From: Paracidobacterium acidisoli
GTDB lineage: Bacteria > Acidobacteriota > Terriglobia > Terriglobales > Acidobacteriaceae
NCBI RefSeq assembly: GCF_003428625.2
Contig: NZ_QVQT02000002.1
Span: 124,001-188,000 of the forward strand
Direction: 5' to 3'
Length of the DNA stretch: 64,000 bases
Below the pieces are notes generated by a model, which made no database searches, had not been told where the DNA came from, and saw only the letters and a list, made by a program, of their open reading frames with translations. Shown in pieces: positions 7,281 through 15,559 of the stretch; the stretch's first letter is position 1, and each line of letters begins with the position of its first letter. The position numbers and the translations under genes were made by a program.

Positions 7281-10200
7281 ATGGAATACGTGTATCAAAT
7301 ATCGCGGAAGGTGTATGTAACTTATTTTCAGATTGTTACGCTGATTACACTTGCGATTTGCAGCGGTGTCGCCGGCGCGCAGTCTGCCACCAATATTCAG
7401 GTTTCAAGCGCCGTCCAGCAATCGAGTGTAACGCGACTGGGCATCAACCTTGGCGATCAGGACTATTATGACTCCGGTCAGATGGTGAAGAACCTGGTAT
7501 TCGATAACCCCGGGTTTGAGCCCATGGTATGGCGCAGCATTCTGACCTGCGGATCGTCGACGGCCAATACCTGCGTGGACAATAATCAGTACAGCCCCGA
7601 GCCCGCCGGGTTCTGGACGGGTGGAACCTACGAAGTGGTCTCGGGCGCATCGGCAGGCGCGACGGGAACGATTGTCAGCAGCGCGGCTGTGTCGTCGTGC
7701 TACGGCTGCGGTCAGACCATCACTTTTGACAAGAACCTGTCGCTGGCGCACAACGACAACGTGATTGTCCGGAATACATTCCCGGGCAATGCCCAGGCGG
7801 GATGGTGGACCAGTACCTCGGGCGGCGGCACGATTACCACGGATACTACCGATCTCTCTCCGGAGACACCGGGTAAGCAGGCAGTGAGCATGAACGCAGC
7901 CGGACAAGGGCAGTCGGTGAATCTGACCTCCTGGTTCGACTCGATGCAGAACATGAGCTTCATCCAGCTGAACGGCACCTTTCAGGTGACTTTCCGGGCC
8001 AAGGCGACTGGCGGCTCCAACTCGATGAACGTGACGGTGGCGCGCCTGATGGCGGGCCTGCCGAGCTACATCAATCAGACGGTGACTCTGACCAACGCGT
8101 GGAAGGATTACACGCTTACCTTTACCGCGGCTGAGACCGGTTCGGCACTTGGTCCGGTGGAGCTGAGCTTTACCGCGTCGGGCGCCAATGTGCTGCTTGA
8201 CGATGTGGCACTGCAGCAGACCAACTCCGATCCGACAAATACGACGGCGTTCCGTGACGATGTGGTGAATGCGCTGAAGTCGCTGAAGCCCGGTGTGATC
8301 CGCATGATGGCAAGCTATGCGGAGCTTGGTGCGGATATTCCGGATCAGCTGGCAGTTCCGTTTGCCCGGTACCGCGAGGGCTACAACACGGGTGGAACAG
8401 AAGTGGACTCCATCCCATACGGTATCCACGAGCTGCTGCAGCTCTGCGCGGCAGTGGGCGCTGATCCGTGGATCACGATTCCGACGGCTACCACGCCGCA
8501 GGAGATGACGGATCTGGTCGAATACCTGACCGGGAACGGCTCCGATCCTTACAGCGCATCGCGTATTGCACGCGGGCAGACGGCGCCGTGGACCTCGGTC
8601 TTCAACAAGATTCATATCGAACTGGGGAATGAGACCTGGAATGGTGTGTTTCTCGGCGAATACATGACGTATCCGGCCTATCCGGACTGGGCAAACCAAG
8701 TCTTCGGAGCGGCGCGGCAGACGAGCGGTTACGAGCCGAGTAAGTTTGACCTGGTGCTGAGTGGTATTGCGGCGACGCCCGGTTATAACTCCGCATTGCT
8801 GACCTACAGCACGCAGCATGACTCCATTGATATTGCGCCTTACCTGCTGTACAGCGCCAACAACGACACGGTTAACGGCCTCTTCCAGTCGCTGTTTGCC
8901 GAGCCGGAAATGTTCAACACCTCTGGTGGCGAGGTTTACAAGAACATGCAGGCGGCCGCAACTGCTTCGACACCGACCAAGGTCAATGTGTATGAAGTGA
9001 ACCTGGGAACGGTGCTCGGCAGCATCACACAGACGGAGCTGAATCAGCTTACTCCTTCAGTGGGAGCCGGTGTCGCCGTGGCAGACCATATGCTGCAGAT
9101 GATGGGTCTGGGCGTGTCCGTGCAGAACATGTTCGCTCTGCCGCAGTACGAGTTCGGACGCACGGATGGCAGCATGGTGAAACTGTGGGGCACGGTCGTC
9201 GATATGGGGACGACAAACCGGAAGCGTCCTCAGTTCCTTGCCGAGCAGCTGGCCAACACGGCCGTCTTCGGAGACATGCTGCAGACGCAGCAGACGGGCG
9301 CGAATCCGACCTGGAACGAGCCTCTGAGCAGCGATAACGTTCAGTTAAACGGCGCGCACGAGATTCAGTCCTTCGCCTTCACGAACGGGACGCAATCGAG
9401 CGTGGTGCTGTTCAACCTGACGGTGGGAACATCGCTGCCGGTGACCTTCTCGGGGCCGAACGCTCCGACGGGCACGGTGCAGGTGGGACGGCTGACCTCG
9501 GCGAACATTACCGATAACAACGAAACCGCCAATAACGTGCAGATCGTCAACAGCACGCTTACCGGCTTCAATCCCTCATCGCAGTATGTTCTGCCGCCGT
9601 ATTCGATGACGGTGCTGACATGGGGCGGAGGAACGGAGACGACCACACCGACGGCGGCTGCGCCCACGTTCTCGCAGGCTGCAGGGTCTTACACGGGGTC
9701 GATCCCGGTGGCCATCAGCGACGCGACATCGGGAGCAGCGATCTACTACACCACGGACGGCTCGACTCCGACGACCTCTTCGGCGAAGTACAGCAGCGCG
9801 ATCACCCTCAGCGCAACGACGACACTGAAGGCTATCGCGGTCGCTTCCGGCTACACCAACAGCGCGGTAAGCAGCGTCAGCTATACCATTACCGCAGCAA
9901 CAACGAGTCAGTCCTCGCCCACCGCAACACCGGCGATTACGCCGGGAACGGGAAACTATGGAGCATCGCAGGCTGTAACGATCAGCGATACGACATCGGG
10001 CGCCACGATCTACTACACGACGGACGGCTCAACTCCGACGACCTCCTCGACGGTGTACAAGGGTTCGTTCACCGCAACGGTACCGGGCACGATCAAGGCC
10101 ATCGCGGTGGCGGCCGGACACACGGCGAGCACTGTCGCTTCGGCGGTCTACAGCCTGGAAGGCATCGCCACACCGACCTTCTCACCGGCGGGCGGAACCT

Positions 10201-11039
10201 ATACCACCGGCCAGAAAGTAACGATCACAGATACAACTTCGGGTGTGACGCTTTACTACACCACGAACGGAACAACACCCTCCGCATCCTCGACTCAGTA
10301 CACAGGGCCGATTACGGTGGGCAGCAGCGAGACGATCAAAGCCATTGCTGTGTACTCGGTCGATCCAAGCAGCGTGGCTACGGCAACCTATACGATCGGT
10401 AGTCCGTCTCCGACTATCAACTATCCCAATGGCTTCAGCGCCGCCAAGGTCAACCTGAACGTGAGTGCTTTATTCTCGGGTACGGCGTTGCAGCTCACAA
10501 AGAACACGGCCGGACAGATCGGGACAGGATGGTATACGACTCCTGTTTCGGTCAGCGGCTTCACCACCGACTTTACCTTCCGCGATACCAACGCGTCGGG
10601 TGATGGTCTTACCTTCACTCTGCAGAATGCTCCGAAAGGTCTGTGGGCGTTCGGCGGAAACGGAAGCGCTCTTGGATACCAGGGCATTACAAAGAGCGTG
10701 GCGGTGAAGTTCGATCTGGAGAATGGTTCAGGTACAAATCCCAGCACGACGGGTGTGTATGTGAACGGAGCGTCTCCGGTGGCCTCCTCGGTCGATATGT
10801 CCTCCGCGGGGATCAACTTCCACAGCGGCGATATCTTCAAGGCGCATATCGTCTACAGCGGAACGACGCTGACGCTGACGGTGACGGACACGGTGACGGC
10901 TGCCACCTTCACGAAGCAGTTCACCGTGAATATTCCTTCCACGGTGGGCGCCAACACCGCGTACGCCGGATTTACCGGAAGCACCGGCGCGAGAACTGCC
11001 ACACAGCAGATTCTCAGCTGGACCTACACCACCAACTAA
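7281..11039 (+). CDS. Secreted multidomain glycosidase-like protein with three CHB_HEX_C-like repeats and L-type lectin domain
   Basis: A 1252-residue exported protein. An N-terminal signal peptide ends near AGAQS (about residue 35). Residues 40-340 are beta-rich and resemble a carbohydrate-binding module. The segment around residues 340-700 looks like a (beta/alpha)8 glycoside hydrolase: IHIELGNETWN (about 444-454) has the GNE acid/base pattern of clan A enzymes, and VNVYEVNLG downstream could carry the nucleophile Glu. Three repeats of about 75 residues (about 792-870, 882-957, 963-1038), each with YYTT(D/N)GxTPxxSS, match the chitobiase/hexosaminidase C-terminal type. Residues 1045-1252 resemble a legume-type lectin (DFTFRDTNASGDGLTFTLQ). 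A terminator follows. Probable role: binding and cleaving extracellular polysaccharide. Substrate and catalytic activity are unproven. Confidence 0.82.
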   Translation: MEYVYQISRKVYVTYFQIVTLITLAICSGVAGAQSATNIQVSSAVQQSSVTRLGINLGDQDYYDSGQMVKNLVFDNPGFEPMVWRSILTCGSSTANTCVDNNQYSPEPAGFWTGGTYEVVSGASAGATGTIVSSAAVSSCYGCGQTITFDKNLSLAHNDNVIVRNTFPGNAQAGWWTSTSGGGTITTDTTDLSPETPGKQAVSMNAAGQGQSVNLTSWFDSMQNMSFIQLNGTFQVTFRAKATGGSNSMNVTVARLMAGLPSYINQTVTLTNAWKDYTLTFTAAETGSALGPVELSFTASGANVLLDDVALQQTNSDPTNTTAFRDDVVNALKSLKPGVIRMMASYAELGADIPDQLAVPFARYREGYNTGGTEVDSIPYGIHELLQLCAAVGADPWITIPTATTPQEMTDLVEYLTGNGSDPYSASRIARGQTAPWTSVFNKIHIELGNETWNGVFLGEYMTYPAYPDWANQVFGAARQTSGYEPSKFDLVLSGIAATPGYNSALLTYSTQHDSIDIAPYLLYSANNDTVNGLFQSLFAEPEMFNTSGGEVYKNMQAAATASTPTKVNVYEVNLGTVLGSITQTELNQLTPSVGAGVAVADHMLQMMGLGVSVQNMFALPQYEFGRTDGSMVKLWGTVVDMGTTNRKRPQFLAEQLANTAVFGDMLQTQQTGANPTWNEPLSSDNVQLNGAHEIQSFAFTNGTQSSVVLFNLTVGTSLPVTFSGPNAPTGTVQVGRLTSANITDNNETANNVQIVNSTLTGFNPSSQYVLPPYSMTVLTWGGGTETTTPTAAAPTFSQAAGSYTGSIPVAISDATSGAAIYYTTDGSTPTTSSAKYSSAITLSATTTLKAIAVASGYTNSAVSSVSYTITAATTSQSSPTATPAITPGTGNYGASQAVTISDTTSGATIYYTTDGSTPTTSSTVYKGSFTATVPGTIKAIAVAAGHTASTVASAVYSLEGIATPTFSPAGGTYTTGQKVTITDTTSGVTLYYTTNGTTPSASSTQYTGPITVGSSETIKAIAVYSVDPSSVATATYTIGSPSPTINYPNGFSAAKVNLNVSALFSGTALQLTKNTAGQIGTGWYTTPVSVSGFTTDFTFRDTNASGDGLTFTLQNAPKGLWAFGGNGSALGYQGITKSVAVKFDLENGSGTNPSTTGVYVNGASPVASSVDMSSAGINFHSGDIFKAHIVYSGTTLTLTVTDTVTAATFTKQFTVNIPSTVGANTAYAGFTGSTGARTATQQILSWTYTTN

Positions 11040-11062
11040 ACCCAACAGCGCAGGCTGTTATG

Positions 11063-11094
11063 AGGGCGGCCAGCAATGGCCGCCCTTACTTTTT
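11063..11094 (+). terminator. Rho-independent terminator
   Basis: AGGGCGGCC-AGCAAT-GGCCGCCCT (9-bp perfect stem, 6-base loop) followed by TACTTTTT, 23 bases after the stop of the large secreted protein. Confidence 0.88.
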
Positions 11095-11161
11095 GTCATG
11101 CAGTGTATCGGAATTGCTGCTCGCGGGTTCATTTACAGCAACAGAGAAAACAAGCCATTCC

Positions 11162-11230
11162 TCAGCGGCTGAAGCCGCACTCATTTGAAACTTTTGCGGC
11201 ACGACTGAAGCCGTGCCCTGATACAAAACG
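11162..11230. repeat. Two-hairpin REP-like intergenic element
   Basis: Two small hairpins sharing the core CTGAAG are set 19 bases apart: GCGGCT-GA-AGCCGC (11165-11178) and GGCACGACT-GA-AGCCGTGCC (11198-11217, one mismatch), followed by CTGATACAAAACG. From general knowledge, paired 'GGCT(A/G)AAGCC' hairpins of this form are abundant between genes in Acidobacteriaceae. It lies in the spacer between the convergent ends of the secreted protein gene and the biosynthetic operon. Only one copy occurs in this window. Confidence 0.65.
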
Positions 11231-11278
11231 ATTCAATGTGCCCACGGCCGGAGCGCTCGATATCGATGCGGTGAAAGA

Positions 11279-12541
11279 TCAGCGGGAAAGAGAGACGGCT
11301 CCCGTCTCGGAGTGATGGGCCGGCAGGGCTTCGTTGTAAATTTCGAGGATCTGCTCGATCTTTCTCTTCCAGTTGAAGTGTTCTTCGACGCGCCTGCGTC
11401 CCGCTGCGCCCATCTGCGCCGGCAGGTCGGGAGTGGAGATGAGCCGCTGCATGCCTGCCGCAAAGCCATCGATGAGCGCTTCGCGGCTGGAGGGCTCAAC
11501 GAGAATGCCGCAGTCTTCGCGCAGATAGTCTGCAGGGCCGCCCCAGCGGGTGGCAATGGCGGGAATGCCGACGGCCATCGCTTCCAGCACGACCGCGCCG
11601 CCGCATTCGTAGATGCTGGGCAGCACAAGAGCCGTGGCGCTCTGCAGATGCGCCGAGCAGTCTTTCTGGCTGAGCCAGCCGCAAAAGCTGACACGGCCGG
11701 CGATGCCGAGTTTTTCCGCGAGAGCCTGCCATGCGGGACGCATAGGACCGTCGCCGATGATATCGAGCGTGGCGCCGGGAACCCTGGCGAGGGCTTCGAT
11801 GGCCATATCGACGCCCTTCCAGTCCACGAGGCGCCCGATGAAGACGAAACGGGCGGGAAGAGGCGATGCGCTGGCGGATGCAGGAGACGACCAGGTGGCG
11901 AAGTCCACACCATTTTCAGGCAGCTCGATGACGCGTCCGTCGATGGGCGCGGGAAGCGAGAGGCGTGTGCGCTCATTCGCGACGAGCAGAACGGCGGCGT
12001 GGCGCTTTCCGGGAAAGCAGGCGTTGATCAGGTTCGTAAGGCGGCGGCCGTAGCGGACGCTGATCTGACTGAGGCGCGATTCGGCGTGGCGGAAAGCGCG
12101 GGGATAATCCATGCCGCCGTTCATGGGGCCGATGACGACCGGGGCACCGAGGTCCGTCATCAGCGATGGAAAGCGCGGTGAGACGGGCGTGGGCTGGTGG
12201 ACGACATCGATCGACATCTCGGCAATCAGACGGCGCACGACGCGGCGCTCGAGAAACTGCGTGAGCATGTGGCTGAGCAGCCCAAAGCTCGCTGCGGCGA
12301 TACGGCGCGGCAGCGGACGGCTGATCTGCAGCAGCGCCTTGTGCAGCCAGGTATCGGAGACGAAGCGCATGTGGCTGAGCTCGGAGGGGAAGGCTGCTTC
12401 CATCTCATCGCGGGTGCGCGAATGGATGACGAGCCAGGCCTCCTGACCGGCGGCACGAAGTCCGAGAAAGTAGTGCAGAGGAATCGATGCCTCTCCGCCG
12501 AAGCGGAAAGAGGCATGTTCGGCAACGATACAGATGCGCAT
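11279..12541 (-). CDS. Family 4 glycosyltransferase (end of NRPS-PKS operon)
   Basis: A 420-residue GT-B enzyme. The N-terminus RICIVAEHASFRFGGEASIPL is the usual GT4 opening with a Gly-rich loop. The donor domain has FVFIGRLVDWKGVDMAIEAL and the E-X7-E zone PSIYECGGAVVLEAMAVGIP. Only 2 bases separate its start from the stop of the preceding gene, and the chain of overlapping genes runs back to the megasynthases, so it is the last gene of the biosynthetic operon. The likely role is attachment of a sugar to the peptide product or a biosynthetic intermediate; this is inferred from position. The element just downstream is a REP-like repeat, not a clear terminator. Confidence 0.9.
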   Translation of the reverse strand: MRICIVAEHASFRFGGEASIPLHYFLGLRAAGQEAWLVIHSRTRDEMEAAFPSELSHMRFVSDTWLHKALLQISRPLPRRIAAASFGLLSHMLTQFLERRVVRRLIAEMSIDVVHQPTPVSPRFPSLMTDLGAPVVIGPMNGGMDYPRAFRHAESRLSQISVRYGRRLTNLINACFPGKRHAAVLLVANERTRLSLPAPIDGRVIELPENGVDFATWSSPASASASPLPARFVFIGRLVDWKGVDMAIEALARVPGATLDIIGDGPMRPAWQALAEKLGIAGRVSFCGWLSQKDCSAHLQSATALVLPSIYECGGAVVLEAMAVGIPAIATRWGGPADYLREDCGILVEPSSREALIDGFAAGMQRLISTPDLPAQMGAAGRRRVEEHFNWKRKIEQILEIYNEALPAHHSETGAVSLSR

Positions 12542-12543
12542 AT

Positions 12544-13530
12544 CTATATCGACTGGAATACCGCGTAATAGCCGAGTCTGGCAAGCAGGTGCTTGATGTT
12601 CTGCTGACGGCGGTAAGCGCGCGGGGTGAGCTCGACGAAGGGAAGAATGCTCCCAGGCTCAGTCAGAGAGCTGTTGCCGTCGAGAATGCCTGCGGCTTTG
12701 GCGTCAGCGAGCCATGATTTGGCGCGTCCTCCGGCATGGAAGCATTTGATCGAAGTGAAGGGCTCATTGCGCAGAGACCGGACGCCGTTCACACCGAAGC
12801 GGCTGAGCAAACGGGAGTACTGGCTGCGATACCAGCAGTGCCAGCGCCGCGGATCGAGATATCCGCCGCCGATGTGAATGGCGAGGGCTGACCAGACGAT
12901 GGCTTCGATGTGCATGATCTGCGGGAAGCGGGAAAAATTGAGTTTTTCCACCAGCCAGTCGAGCCATTCGAGATCGGCGGTGGCCCGCCAGTGGGCGACA
13001 CCGATATCGACGTGATGCGCGAGCGGGATACCTGCGGTCATGGCGGCGCGCACGGTCTCCGGCGGAAAGAGGCAGTTCGGCTTCTGCCACATGAGCAGAA
13101 GGCCGTGTTCCGGAGTGGGCTCGAAACGGAAGTGGTTGGGGAAGTAAAGGTCAGGATCGAGCAGCACCATCTCTTCGCCAGGCGAGCTGAGCAGCAGAGG
13201 GTCCGTGATCTTGCGCCAGCAGGGATGGCCGCGCCGGAACTGGCGGAGATGAGGAAAACGTCCGAAGATGGCCGCCTCGGCGTCCTTCAGCTCTGTTTCG
13301 TCATAGATGCTCCAGGCATGGCCGCAGGTCTGCTGCCGCAGGGTGAGCTCTTCTTCGAGGAGAGCCTTGTCGCTGGGCGAATCGGTAACAAGATGCAGAT
13401 GAAGAGGCTCAGCCGAGTTGCGGAAGAGGCTTTCGAGCGCGTACCGCGAATAGCTGAGCGAGCGTGGCGAAAGCACCATAAAGATTCGCCGTCTGAGGGC
13501 CGTACTGCTTTGAGGGGAGTTGGATGTCAT
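12544..13530 (-). CDS. Putative glycosyltransferase, GT-A/GT8-like
   Basis: A 328-residue protein not clearly assignable to a named family. The N-terminus (RRIFMVLSPRSLSYSRYALE, then LHLHLVTDSPSD) looks like a nucleotide-sugar binding strand-helix-strand. EEMVLLDPDLYFPN (about residues 120-133) contains a DPD triad in the place of the metal-binding DXD motif of GT-A enzymes. A late FHAGGRAKSW segment resembles the His-containing C-terminal metal ligand of GT8-like enzymes. No membrane segments are seen. It overlaps the phosphopantetheinyl transferase gene by ATGA (13527-13530), indicating translational coupling, and precedes the GT4. It probably glycosylates the NRPS-PKS product; the sugar is unknown. 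Confidence 0.65.
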   Translation of the reverse strand: MTSNSPQSSTALRRRIFMVLSPRSLSYSRYALESLFRNSAEPLHLHLVTDSPSDKALLEEELTLRQQTCGHAWSIYDETELKDAEAAIFGRFPHLRQFRRGHPCWRKITDPLLLSSPGEEMVLLDPDLYFPNHFRFEPTPEHGLLLMWQKPNCLFPPETVRAAMTAGIPLAHHVDIGVAHWRATADLEWLDWLVEKLNFSRFPQIMHIEAIVWSALAIHIGGGYLDPRRWHCWYRSQYSRLLSRFGVNGVRSLRNEPFTSIKCFHAGGRAKSWLADAKAAGILDGNSSLTEPGSILPFVELTPRAYRRQQNIKHLLARLGYYAVFQSI

Positions 13531-14345
13531 AGCGTAACTTCACTTTCAGGCCATGCGAAATACAGGGTCGACCAGCCTTTTCGTTCGAGGGCCAGCGAAC
13601 CGACGTAGCCGGGTTCCGGTTCAAGATGGCTAAGAGACCAGCGAGGGCCTTCGTGCGTGTCCCAGTCGCAGTGAAGCAGCGCGGGAGGAGCTCCGGGAGC
13701 AGTGGAGACGCTGAAGGAGTGCAGCGGAAGGGAAAGCCCGGTCCCCTTCGCCTTGATGAAGGACTCTTTCCGTGTCCAGCAGCGGAAGAAGGCGGGGATG
13801 GATTCTTCTTCAGGCAGGGCAGCAAGCGCTTCATTTTCGATCGCGGAGAAGTGCGAGGATGCGATCGAGACCCACTCGGTCACAGGGCGAACCGCTTCCA
13901 CATCGATACCGATTTCGGCATCGAGGCAGACGGCCACCATGGTTACGGCCAGCGAGTGCGACATATTGAAGCGCAGATGACAATGCGGCTTTTCGAGACG
14001 AGGCTTGCCGAAGGCGTTGACGGCGAAGACGAGGCTGCGGGGATCGGTCTCAAGATAGGCGCCGAGCAGCAGACGCAGACGTCCGTGATCGGCGACGAAA
14101 CGATCGAAGAGATGCGGAAAGCGGAAGCGGGAGGCGCGGTCGAGCTCCTCGCGGCTGAGCAAAGAGGCACAGGCGGCGATGTCTGCCGGATAATCCTTCA
14201 GCGTCCACACATGCACCTGATCGGCGGCAAGGTGAGGCGCAGGCCGAAACGAGGCCGCATGCTGGCGCGAAGCGGCTTCGTGGCCTTCTCCGGCTAAGGT
14301 TTTGGGCCAGGAGAGAACGTGAAAGCTAGAGTCTGGCTTCGACAT
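13527..14345 (-). CDS. 4'-phosphopantetheinyl transferase, Sfp type
   Basis: Converts apo carrier domains of PKS and NRPS enzymes to the holo form with the phosphopantetheine of CoA. The 272-residue length and motifs fit the Sfp/Gsp group: NAFGKPRL (residues 110-117), FNMSHSLAV (P2 region), GIDVE (146-150, Mg-binding) and WTRKESFIKAKG (190-201). ATG 14345 was chosen because GAGAGAG lies just upstream and the preceding frame is only the antisense of the acyltransferase tail. It overlaps that gene by 20 bases and the next by 4, so it sits inside the operon. Its obvious substrates are the carrier domains encoded by the first two genes. Function is well supported. Confidence 0.94.
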   Translation of the reverse strand: MSKPDSSFHVLSWPKTLAGEGHEAASRQHAASFRPAPHLAADQVHVWTLKDYPADIAACASLLSREELDRASRFRFPHLFDRFVADHGRLRLLLGAYLETDPRSLVFAVNAFGKPRLEKPHCHLRFNMSHSLAVTMVAVCLDAEIGIDVEAVRPVTEWVSIASSHFSAIENEALAALPEEESIPAFFRCWTRKESFIKAKGTGLSLPLHSFSVSTAPGAPPALLHCDWDTHEGPRWSLSHLEPEPGYVGSLALERKGWSTLYFAWPESEVTL

Positions 14346-15504
14346 ACGTCTCTCTCTCTGCGGGGAGGGGTGTGGCTGTTTCGACAGGCGCGGGGCGTGG
14401 CGAAGACGATGCGATGCGCACATCTTCCGGGCGGGGATTCTCCTTGCCCTCGTGTTTGAGCTGTGAATTGCGGGAGAGGAAATGCCGCTCGACCAGGAAC
14501 CACGAGAGCGCACCGACGCACAGAGCGATGGGCGCGGCGATCAGGAAGAGCTTAAAGGGAGCCATTTTGCCGCCGCCGTACATCACGATGAGCTGCTCGA
14601 TCGGGTAGGCGTACAGATAGGTTCCGTAGGAGAAATCACCATAACGGCCGAGGTTCAGCGGGTGCAGCAGAGGCAGATAGGCCAGGCCGAAGAGCAGATA
14701 CGCGCCGCAGGTGGGAAGCGTAATGACATACGCGTGCGGAATGAAGTTGGAGGCGATGAGCAGTATGCCGGCAGCGACGAGCCAGGAACGGCGAAGGAGC
14801 GTCGCGCCACCGTAAAGATGGAAGATAGATCCCGCAAGAAAGAAGGGCAGGACGACGGCCCAGTAGAGCGGAAAGCCAAAGATGGTCCCAAGAATGCCGC
14901 CCCCCGGTATCCATCCGGTGATATCCAGGCAGAGATGAAAGGCGATGACAGCCGCAAAGATGGCAAGGACCATCCAGCGGCGGCGAAAGACGGCGGTCAT
15001 GCCCAGGAAGAGGACCCCGATGTAGCACCAGAACTCAAAGGCCACCGACCAGAGCGAGCCATTGAGAGCATTGGGATTGGCGTTGTGAAGGAAGACGGGC
15101 GGGCAGGAGAATGTCTGCAGCCGCAGTGTCTGCCAGAAGAAGCTGGGGAGAGAGACCGGCGTATACGTGTGCGGATCGGCGGCGAGAGGAACGACGACAA
15201 GGCCACCGAAGAGAGCGGCAACGATAAAGCCCGGATAAATACGCCCCACGCGGCGGCGCAGGAACTTCAGAGGCGAAGGAGAGCGCATCCAGCTCTGCGT
15301 GATAAGAAAGCCGCTGATGACGAAGAAGGCCCAGACGCTGACGCTGCCGAGGGTGATGAGCCCATGGGTGAGCACCGAGAGCGGCTCGGTCTGATTGGAG
15401 CCGCGACCCAGCGGATAGCTGTGTGAAAAGATCACCAGCACCGCAAAGATAAGCCGAAGCGTATCGAAATTGTTCAGGCGGCCTGCGCCGCGGATGGATG
15501 ACAT
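14326..15504 (-). CDS. Acyltransferase family 3 membrane protein (OafA/YrhL-like)
   Basis: A 392-residue integral membrane acyltransferase with about ten hydrophobic segments. The N-terminus NNFDTLRLIFAVLVIFSHSYPL carries the family's conserved R and the catalytic His in FSHSYP, and SVWAFFVISGFLITQSW is the second hallmark. Members move acyl or acetyl groups to sugars, antibiotics or lipids across the inner membrane. The start ATG 15504 is preceded by AAGGGAAC. It lies 55 bases after the second NRPS gene and overlaps the phosphopantetheinyl transferase gene, so it is co-transcribed with the synthases and probably modifies the peptide or its sugar. This role is inferred from position. Confidence 0.92.
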   Translation of the reverse strand: MSSIRGAGRLNNFDTLRLIFAVLVIFSHSYPLGRGSNQTEPLSVLTHGLITLGSVSVWAFFVISGFLITQSWMRSPSPLKFLRRRVGRIYPGFIVAALFGGLVVVPLAADPHTYTPVSLPSFFWQTLRLQTFSCPPVFLHNANPNALNGSLWSVAFEFWCYIGVLFLGMTAVFRRRWMVLAIFAAVIAFHLCLDITGWIPGGGILGTIFGFPLYWAVVLPFFLAGSIFHLYGGATLLRRSWLVAAGILLIASNFIPHAYVITLPTCGAYLLFGLAYLPLLHPLNLGRYGDFSYGTYLYAYPIEQLIVMYGGGKMAPFKLFLIAAPIALCVGALSWFLVERHFLSRNSQLKHEGKENPRPEDVRIASSSPRPAPVETATPLPAERETYVEARL

Positions 15505-15559
15505 CTGTTCCCTTTATTTTTATGCCGGATGCCCGGGGAAGGCACCATATCTGAAGTAA

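Noticed and set aside
9650-10400. Repeated DNA within the secreted protein gene as a possible CRISPR or tandem-repeat array
   Set aside because: The repeats are about 225-270 bases, diverged, in frame and translate to three copies of one protein domain.
14346-14513. A 56-residue N-terminal extension of the phosphopantetheinyl transferase
   Set aside because: It lies inside the acyltransferase gene in another frame, is Arg/Ser-rich low-complexity sequence, and the family start with a ribosome site is at 14345.
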